The notes under the pieces are model-generated. The model was not told the DNA's origin. It was given only the letters and a program-made list of their open reading frames with translations, and ran no database searches. Source: Caenispirillum salinarum_A (GTDB lineage Bacteria > Pseudomonadota > Alphaproteobacteria > Rhodospirillales > Rhodospirillaceae). From it: 64,000 nucleotides of DNA. Location of the stretch: contig NZ_CP085224.1 in assembly GCF_044803115.1 (NCBI RefSeq), positions 4,774,001-4,838,000 of the forward strand. The letters are read 5' to 3'. Shown here one piece after another: positions 34,021 through 44,022 of this stretch. Every line of letters begins with the position of its first letter. Position 1 is the stretch's first letter. The translations under genes and the position numbers were made by a program.

Positions 34021-34923
34021 TCAAGCGGCGAATTCGGATCGTCGGTATCCTTGAGCGTACAGCAGCGCCGTCAGGTCGCCATGGTCGACCCGCACCCGCG
34101 CCTCCGCCGCCACGCTGGGCTTGGCGTGGAACGCCACGCCCAGGCCGGCGGCCTTGATCATGTCCAGGTCGTTGGCCCCGTCGCCAACCGCCAGCGTGCG
34201 CGACAGCGGCAGCCGACGCTCGGCGGCGGCCCCGATCAGCGTCTGCAGCTTGGTGTCGCGGTCCAGGATGGGCTCCACCACCGTGCCGGCCAGCGCCCCG
34301 TCGTCGATGATGAAATCATTGGACAGGTCCATGTGGAAGCCGCAGTGGGCGGCAACGCGCGTGGTGAAGAACTTGAACCCACCCGAGACCAGAATGCAGT
34401 GAGCATCATTCGCGGCCATGGTGCGCACCAGTTCCACCGCGCCCGACGTGTATTCGACGCGGGTAAAGCACTGCTCCAGCGTGTCGGCCGACAGGCCCTT
34501 CAGCATCCCGACGCGCTCGCGCAGGGCCTCCTTGAAGTCCAGCTCGCCGTTCATCGCGCGCGCGGTGATGGCGGCGATCTTGTCCTTCAGGCCGGCAAAA
34601 TCGGCCAGTTCGTCCAGGGTTTCGCCGGTGACGATGGTGGAATCCATGTCGGCCACCAGCAGCATCTTGCGCCGGTCCCCGGCGGCCTGAGCCACCACGT
34701 CGGCCGCCACGCCGGCTTCCCCCACCACCTTGCGCACGCAGGCGTCGGCGTGGTCGGGCTCGGCATCTTCGAAGGGCAGATCGACGGCCACGCCCTCGTC
34801 CAGCCAGTCGGGCGAACCCACCTGCGCGCCCAGGCCCTTCAGGACCTCGCGCGCGGTCTGGACCGTGCTATCGTCCAGGCCCCCGCGGGCCGGGTCGGTG
34901 ATCAGCGTCAGCACGTTTTCCAT
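34021..34923 (-). CDS. serB: Phosphoserine phosphatase
   Basis: Last step of serine synthesis: dephosphorylation of phosphoserine. HAD-family motif I is ADMDSTIVTGETLDEL, with nucleophile Asp92 and Asp94. Motif II is ILVSGGFKFFT, the Lys lies in RDTKLQTLIGAA, and motif III is AVGDGANDLDMIKAAGLG. The N-terminal ~80 residues are the ACT-like extension seen in proteobacterial SerB. The MENVLTLI start at 34923 gives 300 residues, the usual size. It is divergent from miaA with an 84-base shared promoter gap. Confidence 0.96.
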   Translation of the reverse strand: MENVLTLITDPARGGLDDSTVQTAREVLKGLGAQVGSPDWLDEGVAVDLPFEDAEPDHADACVRKVVGEAGVAADVVAQAAGDRRKMLLVADMDSTIVTGETLDELADFAGLKDKIAAITARAMNGELDFKEALRERVGMLKGLSADTLEQCFTRVEYTSGAVELVRTMAANDAHCILVSGGFKFFTTRVAAHCGFHMDLSNDFIIDDGALAGTVVEPILDRDTKLQTLIGAAAERRLPLSRTLAVGDGANDLDMIKAAGLGVAFHAKPSVAAEARVRVDHGDLTALLYAQGYRRSEFAA

Positions 34924-35007
34924 GGCGCGGGTCCTTGTCCTGGCGGCGCGGGGCGTGAAACGTTTGCACACTCGTATAAAGACCCGCCACAGGGTATGGC
35001 AAGCCGC

Positions 35008-35985
35008 ATGAACGATATCCCTCCTTCCTCCGATCCCGATGCTCCGCCGCTGATCGTCGTGGCCGGCCCCACCGCCAGCGGAAAGTCGGCGCTGGCGCTG
35101 GACATCGCGCGCGAATTCAGCGGCACGGTCATCAACGCGGACAGCATGCAGGTCTACCGCGAGCTGCGCGTGCTGACCGCCCGCCCCTCGGCGGAGGAAG
35201 AGGCGGCGGCTCCTCACCGCCTGTACGGCGTGATGCCGGGATCGGAGGTGTGCTCGCCGGTGCGCTGGCGCGACATGGCGGTGCCGGAAATCGAGGCCGC
35301 CCACGTCGCCGGCGGGCTGCCCATCGTCTGCGGCGGCACGGGGCTCTACATCCGGGCCCTGCTCCACGGCTTCGCGCCCGTGCCCGAGGTGCCGCCGGAG
35401 GTGCGCGCCGAGGCCAGGGCGGACCTCGACCGCCTGGGACACGCGGCCTTCCACGAGCGCCTGGCGGCCGAGGACCCGGAAACCGCCGCCCGCCTCGCGC
35501 CCACCGACACCACGCGGAACCTGCGGGCGTGGGAGGTCTGGGTGGCGTCCGGCCGGTCGATCTCCTGGTGGCAGCGCCAGCCGCCGGAGCCGCCGCCGCC
35601 GCGCCTGCGCGCCTTCGTCATCACGCTGGCGCCGCCGCGCGACGTGCTCTACGCCCGGTGCGATGCGCGGCTGGAGCGCATGGTGCTGCACGGCCCGGCG
35701 CTGGACGAGGTGCGCGGCCTGCTTGACCTGGGCCTGCCGGACGACACGCCGGTGATGAAGGCTCTGGGCGTGCCGGAACTGGCGGCCCATCTGCGCGGCG
35801 AGGCGGACCTCGAGTCGGCGCTGAAACGGGCACAGCAGCTCACCCGGAACTACGCCAAACGGCAGATGACGTGGTTCCGGGGGCAGCTTGATGCCAACGA
35901 GACTCTCGCCGCGCAATATTCGGAAACTCTTTCCGCCGAAATCTTTCAGAAAGTTCGCCGCTTTTTGTTGACCGGCGGATTATGA
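35008..35985 (+). CDS. miaA: tRNA dimethylallyltransferase
   Basis: Adds an isopentenyl group to A37 of tRNAs that read UNN codons. The P-loop GPTASGKSALA is at residues 20-30, followed by INADSMQVYRELRVLTARPS, the VCGGTGLYIRALLHG motif, and the C-terminal TRNYAKRQMTWFRGQ that contacts the tRNA. 325 residues from the ATG at 35008. An ATG at 34996, four codons earlier and in frame, is possible but has its AGGG box very close. Hairpin 36003-36022 lies downstream. Confidence 0.96.
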   Translation: MNDIPPSSDPDAPPLIVVAGPTASGKSALALDIAREFSGTVINADSMQVYRELRVLTARPSAEEEAAAPHRLYGVMPGSEVCSPVRWRDMAVPEIEAAHVAGGLPIVCGGTGLYIRALLHGFAPVPEVPPEVRAEARADLDRLGHAAFHERLAAEDPETAARLAPTDTTRNLRAWEVWVASGRSISWWQRQPPEPPPPRLRAFVITLAPPRDVLYARCDARLERMVLHGPALDEVRGLLDLGLPDDTPVMKALGVPELAAHLRGEADLESALKRAQQLTRNYAKRQMTWFRGQLDANETLAAQYSETLSAEIFQKVRRFLLTGGL

Positions 35986-36002
35986 GTCATTACGGTGCAT
36001 CG

Positions 36003-36022
36003 TCCCCGGAATGGTCCGGGGA
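36003..36022 (+). terminator. Hairpin downstream of miaA
   Basis: TCCCCGGA and TCCGGGGA pair over 8 bp with a 4-base loop, 18 bases after the miaA stop and in the leader of ilvI. No T-run follows. Confidence 0.4.
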
Positions 36023-36178
36023 GAGGCGCGGCGCGCCGATCGGACACCCCTGACAGCGCACATCCGATCCATCGGAGAGACGACAGGCGGTCACGGTGTT
36101 CCGCGGACGCTTTTTTCGAAAGTGTTGAGCGGGCGGCGCGCGAGCCGCGCGTGCTTCATAGGGAATACAGGTGCGAAT

Positions 36179-37939
<1,761 letters not shown>

Positions 37940-38077
37940 TCCGAGGGAACCGACCGCACCACCACCATCATACCCACCGCACGCTCGCACAGCCCCGCCC
38001 CCGCCCCGGCCTCCCTTCAGGGACCGGCGGCGGGAGCGGGGTCCCGCCGCGAGACCCTTGAGGGGGAGACACGTCCC

Positions 38078-38593
38078 GTGTCCAACGAAGTCGAAGAGAT
38101 CGTCACCCACACCATCGCCGTCCTGGTCGACAACGAGTCCGGCGTGCTGGCCCGCGTCATCGGCCTGTTCTCCGGCCGCGGCTACAACATCGAAAGCCTG
38201 ACCGTGGCCGAGGTGGACCCGTCGGAGAAGCTGTCGCGCATCACGCTGGTGACCAGCGGCACGCCCATGGTGATCGAGCAGATCAAGGCCCAGCTGGGCC
38301 GCCTGGTGCCCGTGCACAAGGTGCGCGACCTGACCGTGGACGGCCCGTCCGTCTCGCGCGAGCTGGCGCTGGTCAAGGTTGTCGGGTCCGGCGAGAAGCG
38401 CGTCGAAAGCCTTCGCATCGCCGACATCTTCCGCGCCAACGTGGTCGACAGCACCAACGAGAGTTTCGTATTCGAGATCGTCGGCAAGACCGACAAGCTC
38501 GACGCCTTCATCGCGCTGATGGAGCCGCTGGGCCTGGTCGACGTCTCCCGCACCGGCGTCGCCGCCATCGCGCGCGGCACGGGCAGCATTTGA
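38078..38593 (+). CDS. ilvN: Acetolactate synthase small (regulatory) subunit
   Basis: ACT-domain subunit giving valine feedback to the large subunit. It shows HTIAVLVDNESGVLARVIGLF, RGYNIESLTVAEVD and the second half with RVESLRIADIFRANVVD. At 171 residues it is the IlvH-type long form, so ilvH would be an equally fair symbol. A GTG start at 38078 follows a GAGGGGGAGA box. Lies between ilvI and ilvC in one direction. Confidence 0.96.
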   Translation: MSNEVEEIVTHTIAVLVDNESGVLARVIGLFSGRGYNIESLTVAEVDPSEKLSRITLVTSGTPMVIEQIKAQLGRLVPVHKVRDLTVDGPSVSRELALVKVVGSGEKRVESLRIADIFRANVVDSTNESFVFEIVGKTDKLDAFIALMEPLGLVDVSRTGVAAIARGTGSI

Positions 38594-38646
38594 TCGGGGC
38601 CACCCGGCCCGTCCCTTCAACAGACTGTTTCCAAGGATTTAGGACA

Positions 38647-39666
38647 ATGCGCGTTTACTACGATCGCGACGCCGACGTGAACCTGATCAAGGGCAAGAAG
38701 GTCGCCATTGTGGGCTATGGCTCGCAGGGGCACGCCCACACGCTGAACCTGCGCGACAGCGGCGTGAAGGAGGTCGCGGTCGCCCTGCGCGAGGGCTCCG
38801 CCACCCGCAAGAAGGCCGAGGCCGAGGGCGTGAAGGTCATGACCCCCGCCGAGGCGGCGGCCTGGGCCGACGTGGTGATGATCCTGACCCCCGACGAGTT
38901 GCAGGCCGACCTCTACAAGGACGACCTGCACGCCAACATGAAGGAAGGTGCCGCGCTCGCCTTCGCGCACGGCCTGAACGTGCACTTCAACCTGATCGAG
39001 CCGCGCGCCGACCTCGACGTGTTCATGATCGCCCCGAAGGGCCCGGGCCACACCGTGCGTTCCGAATACGTGCGCGGCGGCGGCGTGCCCTGCCTGGTGG
39101 CGATCGCCCAGGACGCTTCCGGCAACGCCAAGGAAGTCGCCCTGTCCTACGCCTGCGCCGTCGGCGGCGGCCGTTCGGGCATCATCGAGACGTCGTTCCG
39201 CGAAGAGTGCGAGACCGACCTGTTCGGCGAGCAGGCCGTGCTGTGCGGCGGCCTGACGGAGCTGATCAAGGCGGGCTTCGAGACCCTGGTGGAAGCCGGC
39301 TACGCCCCGGAAATGGCCTACTTCGAGTGCCTGCACGAGGTAAAGCTGATCGTCGACCTGATGTACGAGGGCGGCATGGCCAACATGCGCTACTCCATCT
39401 CCAACACGGCGGAATACGGCGACTACAAGACCGGTCCGCGCATCGTGACGGCCGAGACCAAGGCCGAGATGAAGCGCGTGCTGGACGACATCCAGTCCGG
39501 CCGTTTCGTGCGTGACTGGATGCTGGAGTGCAAGGCCGGCCAGCCCAGCTTCAAGGCCACCCGCCGCCTGAACGCCGAGCACCAGATCGAGGAGGTCGGC
39601 GAGCGCCTGCGCGGCATGATGCCCTGGATCAAGGCCAACGCCCTGGTGGACAAGGAAAAGAACTAA
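38647..39666 (+). CDS. ilvC: Ketol-acid reductoisomerase
   Basis: Converts acetolactate or acetohydroxybutyrate to dihydroxy acids with NADPH. The cofactor motif is VAIVGYGSQGHAHTLNLRDSG. The acid-rich metal site is in AVGGGRSGIIETSFREECETDLFGEQAVLCGG, here quoted by its ends only: ETSF, ECETDLFGEQ. The C-terminal knotted domain contains EMAYFECLHEVKLIVDLMYEG, again marked by ECLHE and LIVDLMYEGG. 339 residues, the class I length. It starts at ATG 38647 after AGGACA and ends at a strong terminator. Confidence 0.97.
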   Translation: MRVYYDRDADVNLIKGKKVAIVGYGSQGHAHTLNLRDSGVKEVAVALREGSATRKKAEAEGVKVMTPAEAAAWADVVMILTPDELQADLYKDDLHANMKEGAALAFAHGLNVHFNLIEPRADLDVFMIAPKGPGHTVRSEYVRGGGVPCLVAIAQDASGNAKEVALSYACAVGGGRSGIIETSFREECETDLFGEQAVLCGGLTELIKAGFETLVEAGYAPEMAYFECLHEVKLIVDLMYEGGMANMRYSISNTAEYGDYKTGPRIVTAETKAEMKRVLDDIQSGRFVRDWMLECKAGQPSFKATRRLNAEHQIEEVGERLRGMMPWIKANALVDKEKN

Positions 39667-39693
39667 GCGGCGACGCTTGGCTAAAACGGAAGA

Positions 39694-39719
39694 GGCCGCT
39701 CCCCGGGAGCGGCCTTTTT
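39694..39719 (+). terminator. Rho-independent terminator after ilvC
   Basis: GGCCGCTCC and GGAGCGGCC form a perfect 9-bp stem, followed by TTTTT. It lies between the convergent ilvC and amidohydrolase genes. Confidence 0.92.
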
Positions 39720-39784
39720 CGTGCCCGGCTTCGCGCGGGGCGTGGGGAAGGCTGTCGCCTGCCCGACCTTTTGCGTCCGCCTTC

Positions 39785-40732
39785 CTACCGCGCCGCCGGC
39801 AGCCGCAGGTCCTGGGGCCGGATGCGGGCCAGCGTGTCGACCAGCCGGTTAAGGTCCGCCCGCAGGCCGTCCATGGCGGGCCGGCGGGTAAAGGCGGCTT
39901 CGTCCATGTAGAGGCGGCGGTTGATTTCGATCTGCATGGCGTGGACGCCGTGTTCGGGCCGGCCGTAGTGGCGCGTGGTGAAGCCGCCGGCGTAGGGGGC
40001 GTTGCGGGTGACGGTGTAGCCGGCGGCCGTCAGCCGCTCCTCCGCCACCGCGGTCATGACGCGGGCGCACGAGATGCCGAAGCAGTCGCCCAGAACCATG
40101 TCGGGCGGCGGCGGGCGGTTGGGATCGCCGCCGCCAGACGGCATGGAATGGCAGTCCACGAGCATGCAGTAGCCGAACCGCGCGACCGTCTCGTCGATCA
40201 GCCGCCGCAGCGCCCCGTGGTAGGGCCGGTAGAGCGTCTGCACCCGCTTCTCCGCTTCGGCGAAGGACAGCTTGCGGGCATAGATTTCCGCTCCGCTGGC
40301 GACCACGCGGGCGATGGTCCCCAGCCCCGCCGCCACGCGGGCGCTGGTCACGTTCACGTGCGCCGGCAGGGGCTCGGCGAACATGGCGGGGTCCAGCTCG
40401 TAAGGCTCGCGGTTGGGGTCCAGGTAGGCGCGCGGGTAGAGCGCCTTGACCAGCGGCGCCCCCATGGCCGGTACGTCGGCGAACAGCTCGTCGACGAAAC
40501 AGTCCTCGGACCGGCGCAACCCGCTGGCATCGAGCCGCGAGGCGGCAAGCAGGTCGGCGGGATAGTTGCGGCCCGAGTGCGGCGAGGCGAACACCATGGG
40601 CAGGTGATGGTCGGCCGGCATTTCCACGGCGACGACGCCCGGCACCGACAGCGCGGATGCCGGGCTCGATGGCGTGTCCGGCGCTCCGCGAGGGTCCTGT
40701 GGCGCCGGTTCGTCGGGACGGGTTCGGGTCAT
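39785..40732 (-). CDS. N-formylglutamate amidohydrolase family protein
   Basis: Zinc-type amidohydrolase that would release glutamate from N-formylglutamate in histidine breakdown. The signature VFASPHSGRNYPADLL contains a metal His. Further conserved pieces are SEDCFVDELFADVPAMGAP, RAYLDPNREPYELDPAMF, and MLVDCHSMPSGGGDP with DCHS, all usual in the FGase family. From ATG 40732 it has 315 residues. The N-terminal ~45 residues are Pro/Ser-rich and poorly defined. No hut genes are adjacent, so the physiological substrate is only presumed. Confidence 0.87.
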   Translation of the reverse strand: MTRTRPDEPAPQDPRGAPDTPSSPASALSVPGVVAVEMPADHHLPMVFASPHSGRNYPADLLAASRLDASGLRRSEDCFVDELFADVPAMGAPLVKALYPRAYLDPNREPYELDPAMFAEPLPAHVNVTSARVAAGLGTIARVVASGAEIYARKLSFAEAEKRVQTLYRPYHGALRRLIDETVARFGYCMLVDCHSMPSGGGDPNRPPPPDMVLGDCFGISCARVMTAVAEERLTAAGYTVTRNAPYAGGFTTRHYGRPEHGVHAMQIEINRRLYMDEAAFTRRPAMDGLRADLNRLVDTLARIRPQDLRLPAAR

Positions 40733-40840
40733 GGCCGCTAGACTAGCGCACCGACCGCAATGCCGCCATAGCCGGAAGGAGGCGGACGCGCGCGTTTTCA
40801 GGAATGGCCTGCGCGGTCCCGGCCCTGTCAAAAAAAGGTC

Positions 40841-40869
40841 TTGCCAAGGCTGTTCCAGTTCGCTACATA
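40841..40869 (+). promoter_or_regulatory. Candidate sigma-70 promoter for tRNA-Val
   Basis: TTGCCA (40841-40846) and TACATA (40864-40869) are separated by 17 bases, about 90 bases upstream of the mature tRNA 5' end. Confidence 0.5.
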
Positions 40870-40957
40870 GGCGCCCTCACGACGACGGAGCGCAACGCCC
40901 CGGCGTCGGAGACCGGTCCCGCCGGGGCCTGATCCGCAAGGGTTCGGCCGAAGACAC

Positions 40958-41032
40958 GGGCGTGTAGCTCAGCGGGAGAGCACTACGTTGACATCGTAGG
41001 GGTCGCTGGTTCAATCCCAGCCACGCCCACCA
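40958..41032 (+). tRNA. tRNA-Val (anticodon GAC)
   Basis: Complete cloverleaf: acceptor GGGCGTG pairs with CACGCCC, D-arm GCTC/GAGC, anticodon stem CTACG/CGTAG around loop TTGACAT (anticodon GAC), and T-arm CTGG/CCAG with TTCAATC loop. The discriminator is A and CCA is encoded. The 3' half is overlapped antisense by the integrase end, showing that the tRNA is the integration site and is kept intact by the element's own copy of the target. Confidence 0.97.
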
Positions 41033-42311
41033 CCGAAACCCCCAGGGAAACCTGGGGGTTTCGTTCGTTCTGGGGAGCGGACGTTTCGCCGTCGGCGAGC
41101 CAATCTGCGGTGTTATGCGGTGAAACCTTGCGCGGCACCGGGGCCTTCTTCGTCCGCGGCTTCTTAAGTAGACCGAGCGTCTGCCCCGTCGGCAGCGCGC
41201 TCAGGGCCGTCGTCATGGCATCAGTGGACTTTTTCCGGTGATCGGGATGATGATGGGCGTACACTTTCTCCACCATCCGCGTGTCGGAGTGCCCCAGGTA
41301 GTCCGCGATCTCCCACAAGGGCACGCCAGCCTGGGCCATCCATGTCGCGGCTGTATGCCGCAGAACATACGGCGTGACGTCGGGGAAGCCGGCACGAGCC
41401 ATGGCGGTGGCGAACGCCTTCTTGATGGACTTGATCGGCTTGCCGGCCCATTCGACCAAATAGCCGGATGTGCTGCGGCTACACGCCTCCTTGATCAATG
41501 CCACCGTGGCGGGATCTTCAATTCGCACGACAGGCCGCTTCTTGTTTGTCTGCTGGCGCCCGAACGGGTTGAGGTGCAGGATCAGAGCATCGCCGGAAAC
41601 GACAACCTGATCCGTCTTAAGTTCTAGTACGGGGCCTGGACGGCTCGCCGAGGCCAACGCCACCCTAGTAAACACTAGCAAGTGCAGTGTTCTCGGCGTA
41701 TCGACAGCTTTCATGAGGCTCTCCGCTTCCTCATGCGTCAAAAATCGCGTTCGGCCCTCGATCCCGCCGAGGCTGCCAACCAGCTCGAACTCTCCTATGC
41801 CGCCCGCACGGCGGGCAGCCATGAGTGCGGCACGTAGCACCGAAAGCTCCCGATTGATGGTCGCAGGCTTAATCGGGCGGGAGCCTCCCCATCGGCGGTT
41901 GCCGGTGCGTAGACGGGCTGTCACGTAGGCTTGCTGCATGTCGAAGCTGATCTGGTGTGGGTCTGCATCGCGGCCGAAATAGCCGATCAAGTGGCGGACC
42001 GCAATTCTCGCCTGATCAAGAGAGGGCGCTGCGTCTTTCCTCAGCAGGCTAACGTAGCTGCGAAGAACAGCTTCTAGCGTTGGAGCATCAGTTCTCTTCT
42101 CGATCGGTGCACGGCTGGTAGGCGTGTCGCTATCGATCAGGGACGCACAGAAGGTGTCTAGAGCCCTTTCAGCTTCCGCCTGGCTCTTTGTACCGGTACT
42201 TCTGTAACGCATTCGCTTCTTGTCGGCGTCGTACCAGACGATGGTCCAGTACTCACTGCCAAAGCGGCGGTCGAGGCGCGGTGCGCCGCGTTCGCTTCTG
42301 TATCGGGGCAT
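40983..42311 (-). CDS. Tyrosine-family site-specific integrase, C-terminus overlapping tRNA-Val
   Basis: Recombinase that would integrate the island into the tRNA gene. The N-terminal arm-binding part has YWTIVWYDADKKRMRYRSTGT, marked by YWTIVWYD. The core-binding domain follows, then the catalytic domain with Arg in SASRPGPVLEL, Lys-containing NKKRPVVRI, LRHTAATWMAQAG, DYLGHSDTRM and the nucleophile Tyr in EKVYAHHH. The last residues, GIEPATPTMST, are read from the antisense of the tRNA T-arm and anticodon stem, and the stop lies inside the tRNA. The frame also passes through the tRNA terminator. ATG 42311; the upstream HTH gene overlaps it in another frame. 442 residues. Confidence 0.95.
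   Translation of the reverse strand: MPRYRSERGAPRLDRRFGSEYWTIVWYDADKKRMRYRSTGTKSQAEAERALDTFCASLIDSDTPTSRAPIEKRTDAPTLEAVLRSYVSLLRKDAAPSLDQARIAVRHLIGYFGRDADPHQISFDMQQAYVTARLRTGNRRWGGSRPIKPATINRELSVLRAALMAARRAGGIGEFELVGSLGGIEGRTRFLTHEEAESLMKAVDTPRTLHLLVFTRVALASASRPGPVLELKTDQVVVSGDALILHLNPFGRQQTNKKRPVVRIEDPATVALIKEACSRSTSGYLVEWAGKPIKSIKKAFATAMARAGFPDVTPYVLRHTAATWMAQAGVPLWEIADYLGHSDTRMVEKVYAHHHPDHRKKSTDAMTTALSALPTGQTLGLLKKPRTKKAPVPRKVSPHNTADWLADGETSAPQNERNPQVSLGVSVVGVAGIEPATPTMST
41034..41063 (+). terminator. Rho-independent terminator of tRNA-Val
   Basis: CGAAACCCCCAGG and CCTGGGGGTTTCG form a perfect 13-bp stem on a GAAA tetraloop, directly after the tRNA CCA. The integrase frame crosses it on the other strand. 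Confidence 0.9.
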
Positions 42312-42475
42312 GTCATCTTCTCCACGTAGCGGTCAAATTGCTGTGTGCTTATTCGGATTTCGCCGAACAACTCGCTGTGCCCGATCGCGCGGTTGCGGAC
42401 GGCCCGCAACACTGCATCGCGATCAACCTGGCACTCGGCAGCGACCTGATCGATCGTCAACCAGCCGAGAGACAT
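42158..42475 (-). CDS. Small helix-turn-helix protein, possible excisionase
   Basis: From ATG 42475 the first ~50 residues, MSLGWLTIDQVAAECQVDRD then AVLRAVRNRAIGHSELFG and EIRISTQQFDRYVEKM, match the MerR-like/excisionase winged-helix pattern (helix, turn, recognition helix, wing). The rest (about 55 residues) is low-complexity and overlaps the integrase start by 154 bases in another frame. The gene order, upstream of and overlapping the integrase, fits a recombination directionality factor. Whether the C-terminal half is real coding is uncertain. Confidence 0.6.
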   Translation of the reverse strand: MSLGWLTIDQVAAECQVDRDAVLRAVRNRAIGHSELFGEIRISTQQFDRYVEKMTCPDTEANAAHRASTAALAVSTGPSSGTTPTRSECVTEVPVQRARRKLKGL

Positions 42476-43146
42476 CGCACCCGCCCTAGAGGATGGCCAT
42501 GTCGGCGAACACGCGAAGCACCCCGCAGCCATAAGGTCGCGGCGTGAAGGATGCAGGAGAGGGAAGCGGCGCGCCCCGTGAAACGGCCGCGCGCAGGAGC
42601 AGGTATTTGCTGCGGGGCATTCTCTTCATTCCTCGGCTCAACAACCCAGCCGCAGCGCGTGAAGCCGCGCCAACCTGTTCCACAGGATGACGCCGCTAAT
42701 GCACGCAAGCAGCGAGGGCCACGGATTAAGTGGCAGTTGAGCCCCGATGAAGAGAGCACTGCGGGGCTCGGTTCGGGCGCTGAAGCCGCTGAGCGGCGTC
42801 GTCAGCACACCGAACTAGCCGCCATTTCTGACCGGTCCCGGACCGATCGCTAGCGGCATGATCTTTAGGTAGGTTTCGCCGATCATCGAAGCAAGGGGTA
42901 ACGCGCCACTGCGGCAGCCGTCCTGCCTGTACTTTCCAACCAGTGACCGAAAAAGCTCCTGCCGAAATGTAGCGGGAGGGCATGGGATGGGTTTGGGCTT
43001 GATCGTCAGGCCCACCTACCAGCGATGATGGACCGTAAATCCAGAAGAGAGACCTTTAGCAACTCCCAAAAAATTATCGCCTCCACCTTGTCGACGTTCT
43101 GAAAAAAACGTAGTTGAATAAATATCGACAGCAGGAGGAAACTCTT
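42476..43146. other. Non-coding stretch between the HTH gene and parA
   Basis: A 671-base gap where open frames on both strands are short and unlike known proteins. It contains a GAGCCCCG/CGGGGCTC stem-loop at 42739-42769 and a CGGTCC/GGACCG dyad near 42834. The final 80 bases, before parA, are AT-rich and probably carry its promoter. The element's attachment and Xis-binding sites may be here, but I cannot identify them. Confidence 0.45.
42739..42769. terminator. Stem-loop in the gap upstream of parA
   Basis: GAGCCCCG and CGGGGCTC pair perfectly over 8 bp around a 15-base loop. There is no T-run; a terminator or a protein-binding dyad are both possible. Confidence 0.35.
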
Positions 43147-44022
43147 TTGGGAAGTTACGATTACCTTCACAGAGACGACCGAAGCGCGGGCGGAATTATT
43201 CATCACGATTTTCGGGCTAAACCCGCGGTTATCGCTGTGGCCAACCAGAAAGGCGGGGTCGGCAAGACGACCACCTCCCTCAATCTCGCCTACGCGCTGT
43301 CACAGCGCGGGCTTTCAGTTCTCGTCATCGACCTCGATCCTCAGGCCAACGCGACACTCGCCGGCGGTGTTGATCGCGTTTCGGCCGGCCGGGAGGGGCG
43401 AACGATCTACAACGTTCTGCTGCAAGACAGACCGCTCGTCGACATCATCCGGCCGTGCCCGGAACTCGGGTTTTCAATCGCGCCGTCGGGGGCGAATGTC
43501 GATGCCGTGGAGCCGGAACTGGCTGGGCGGACCGCCGCAGAGCTTCTGCTGCGGCGCAAGATTGAAGAGTTGGGCCAGCGCTTCGATGCGATCCTCATCG
43601 ACTGCCCGCCGAATCTGGGAAAACTGACGCTGAACGGCATGCTCGCGGCGCAGTACCTGCTCGTGCCGACCGAAGCGGCTGCATGGTCATTGGCCGGCAT
43701 TCCACTTCTGCTGACGAACGTCGACCAGGTGCGGCGGCTGTATCGTCACGATCTGCGGCTGCTCGGCATTCTGCCGACGAAAGTGCGCAGCCGCATCCGC
43801 CAGGACCGGGAATCGCTTGAAGAGCTCCGACGCGACTACGGCGACGCGACGCACATTTTCCCACCGATCCGCCACACCACGGCTTACGCTGTTTCCGAAG
43901 CGGCAGGTTCTGTGACGCTCGCAGACAATCCCACCGGGCCCGGTGTCGACGCCTACCACGCCGTTGCGGACCAGCTCCTTGAAACCATTGAGCGCCGGAT
44001 TGCGCCACAGGTGGCGTCATGA
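43147..44022 (+). CDS. ParA family ATPase
   Basis: Deviant Walker-A ATPase of the partition type. The P-loop VANQKGGVGKTTTSLNLAYAL has both signature lysines (K35, K40 counting from the start); LVIDLDPQANATL and LIDCPPNLG complete the nucleotide site. The TTG at 43147 is chosen because AGGAGGAA lies seven to eight bases upstream; an in-frame TTG at 43114 has no such site. 291 residues. Its stop overlaps the parB start (ATGA), so the pair is translationally coupled. It probably helps stabilise the element when excised; chromosomal segregation is unlikely as its main job. Confidence 0.93.
   Translation: MGSYDYLHRDDRSAGGIIHHDFRAKPAVIAVANQKGGVGKTTTSLNLAYALSQRGLSVLVIDLDPQANATLAGGVDRVSAGREGRTIYNVLLQDRPLVDIIRPCPELGFSIAPSGANVDAVEPELAGRTAAELLLRRKIEELGQRFDAILIDCPPNLGKLTLNGMLAAQYLLVPTEAAAWSLAGIPLLLTNVDQVRRLYRHDLRLLGILPTKVRSRIRQDRESLEELRRDYGDATHIFPPIRHTTAYAVSEAAGSVTLADNPTGPGVDAYHAVADQLLETIERRIAPQVAS

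Noticed and set aside
42551..42853. 100-residue plus-strand ORF in the gap before parA
   Set aside because: Low-complexity Arg/Ala/Pro content, no ribosome-binding site, and an equally long opposite-strand frame.
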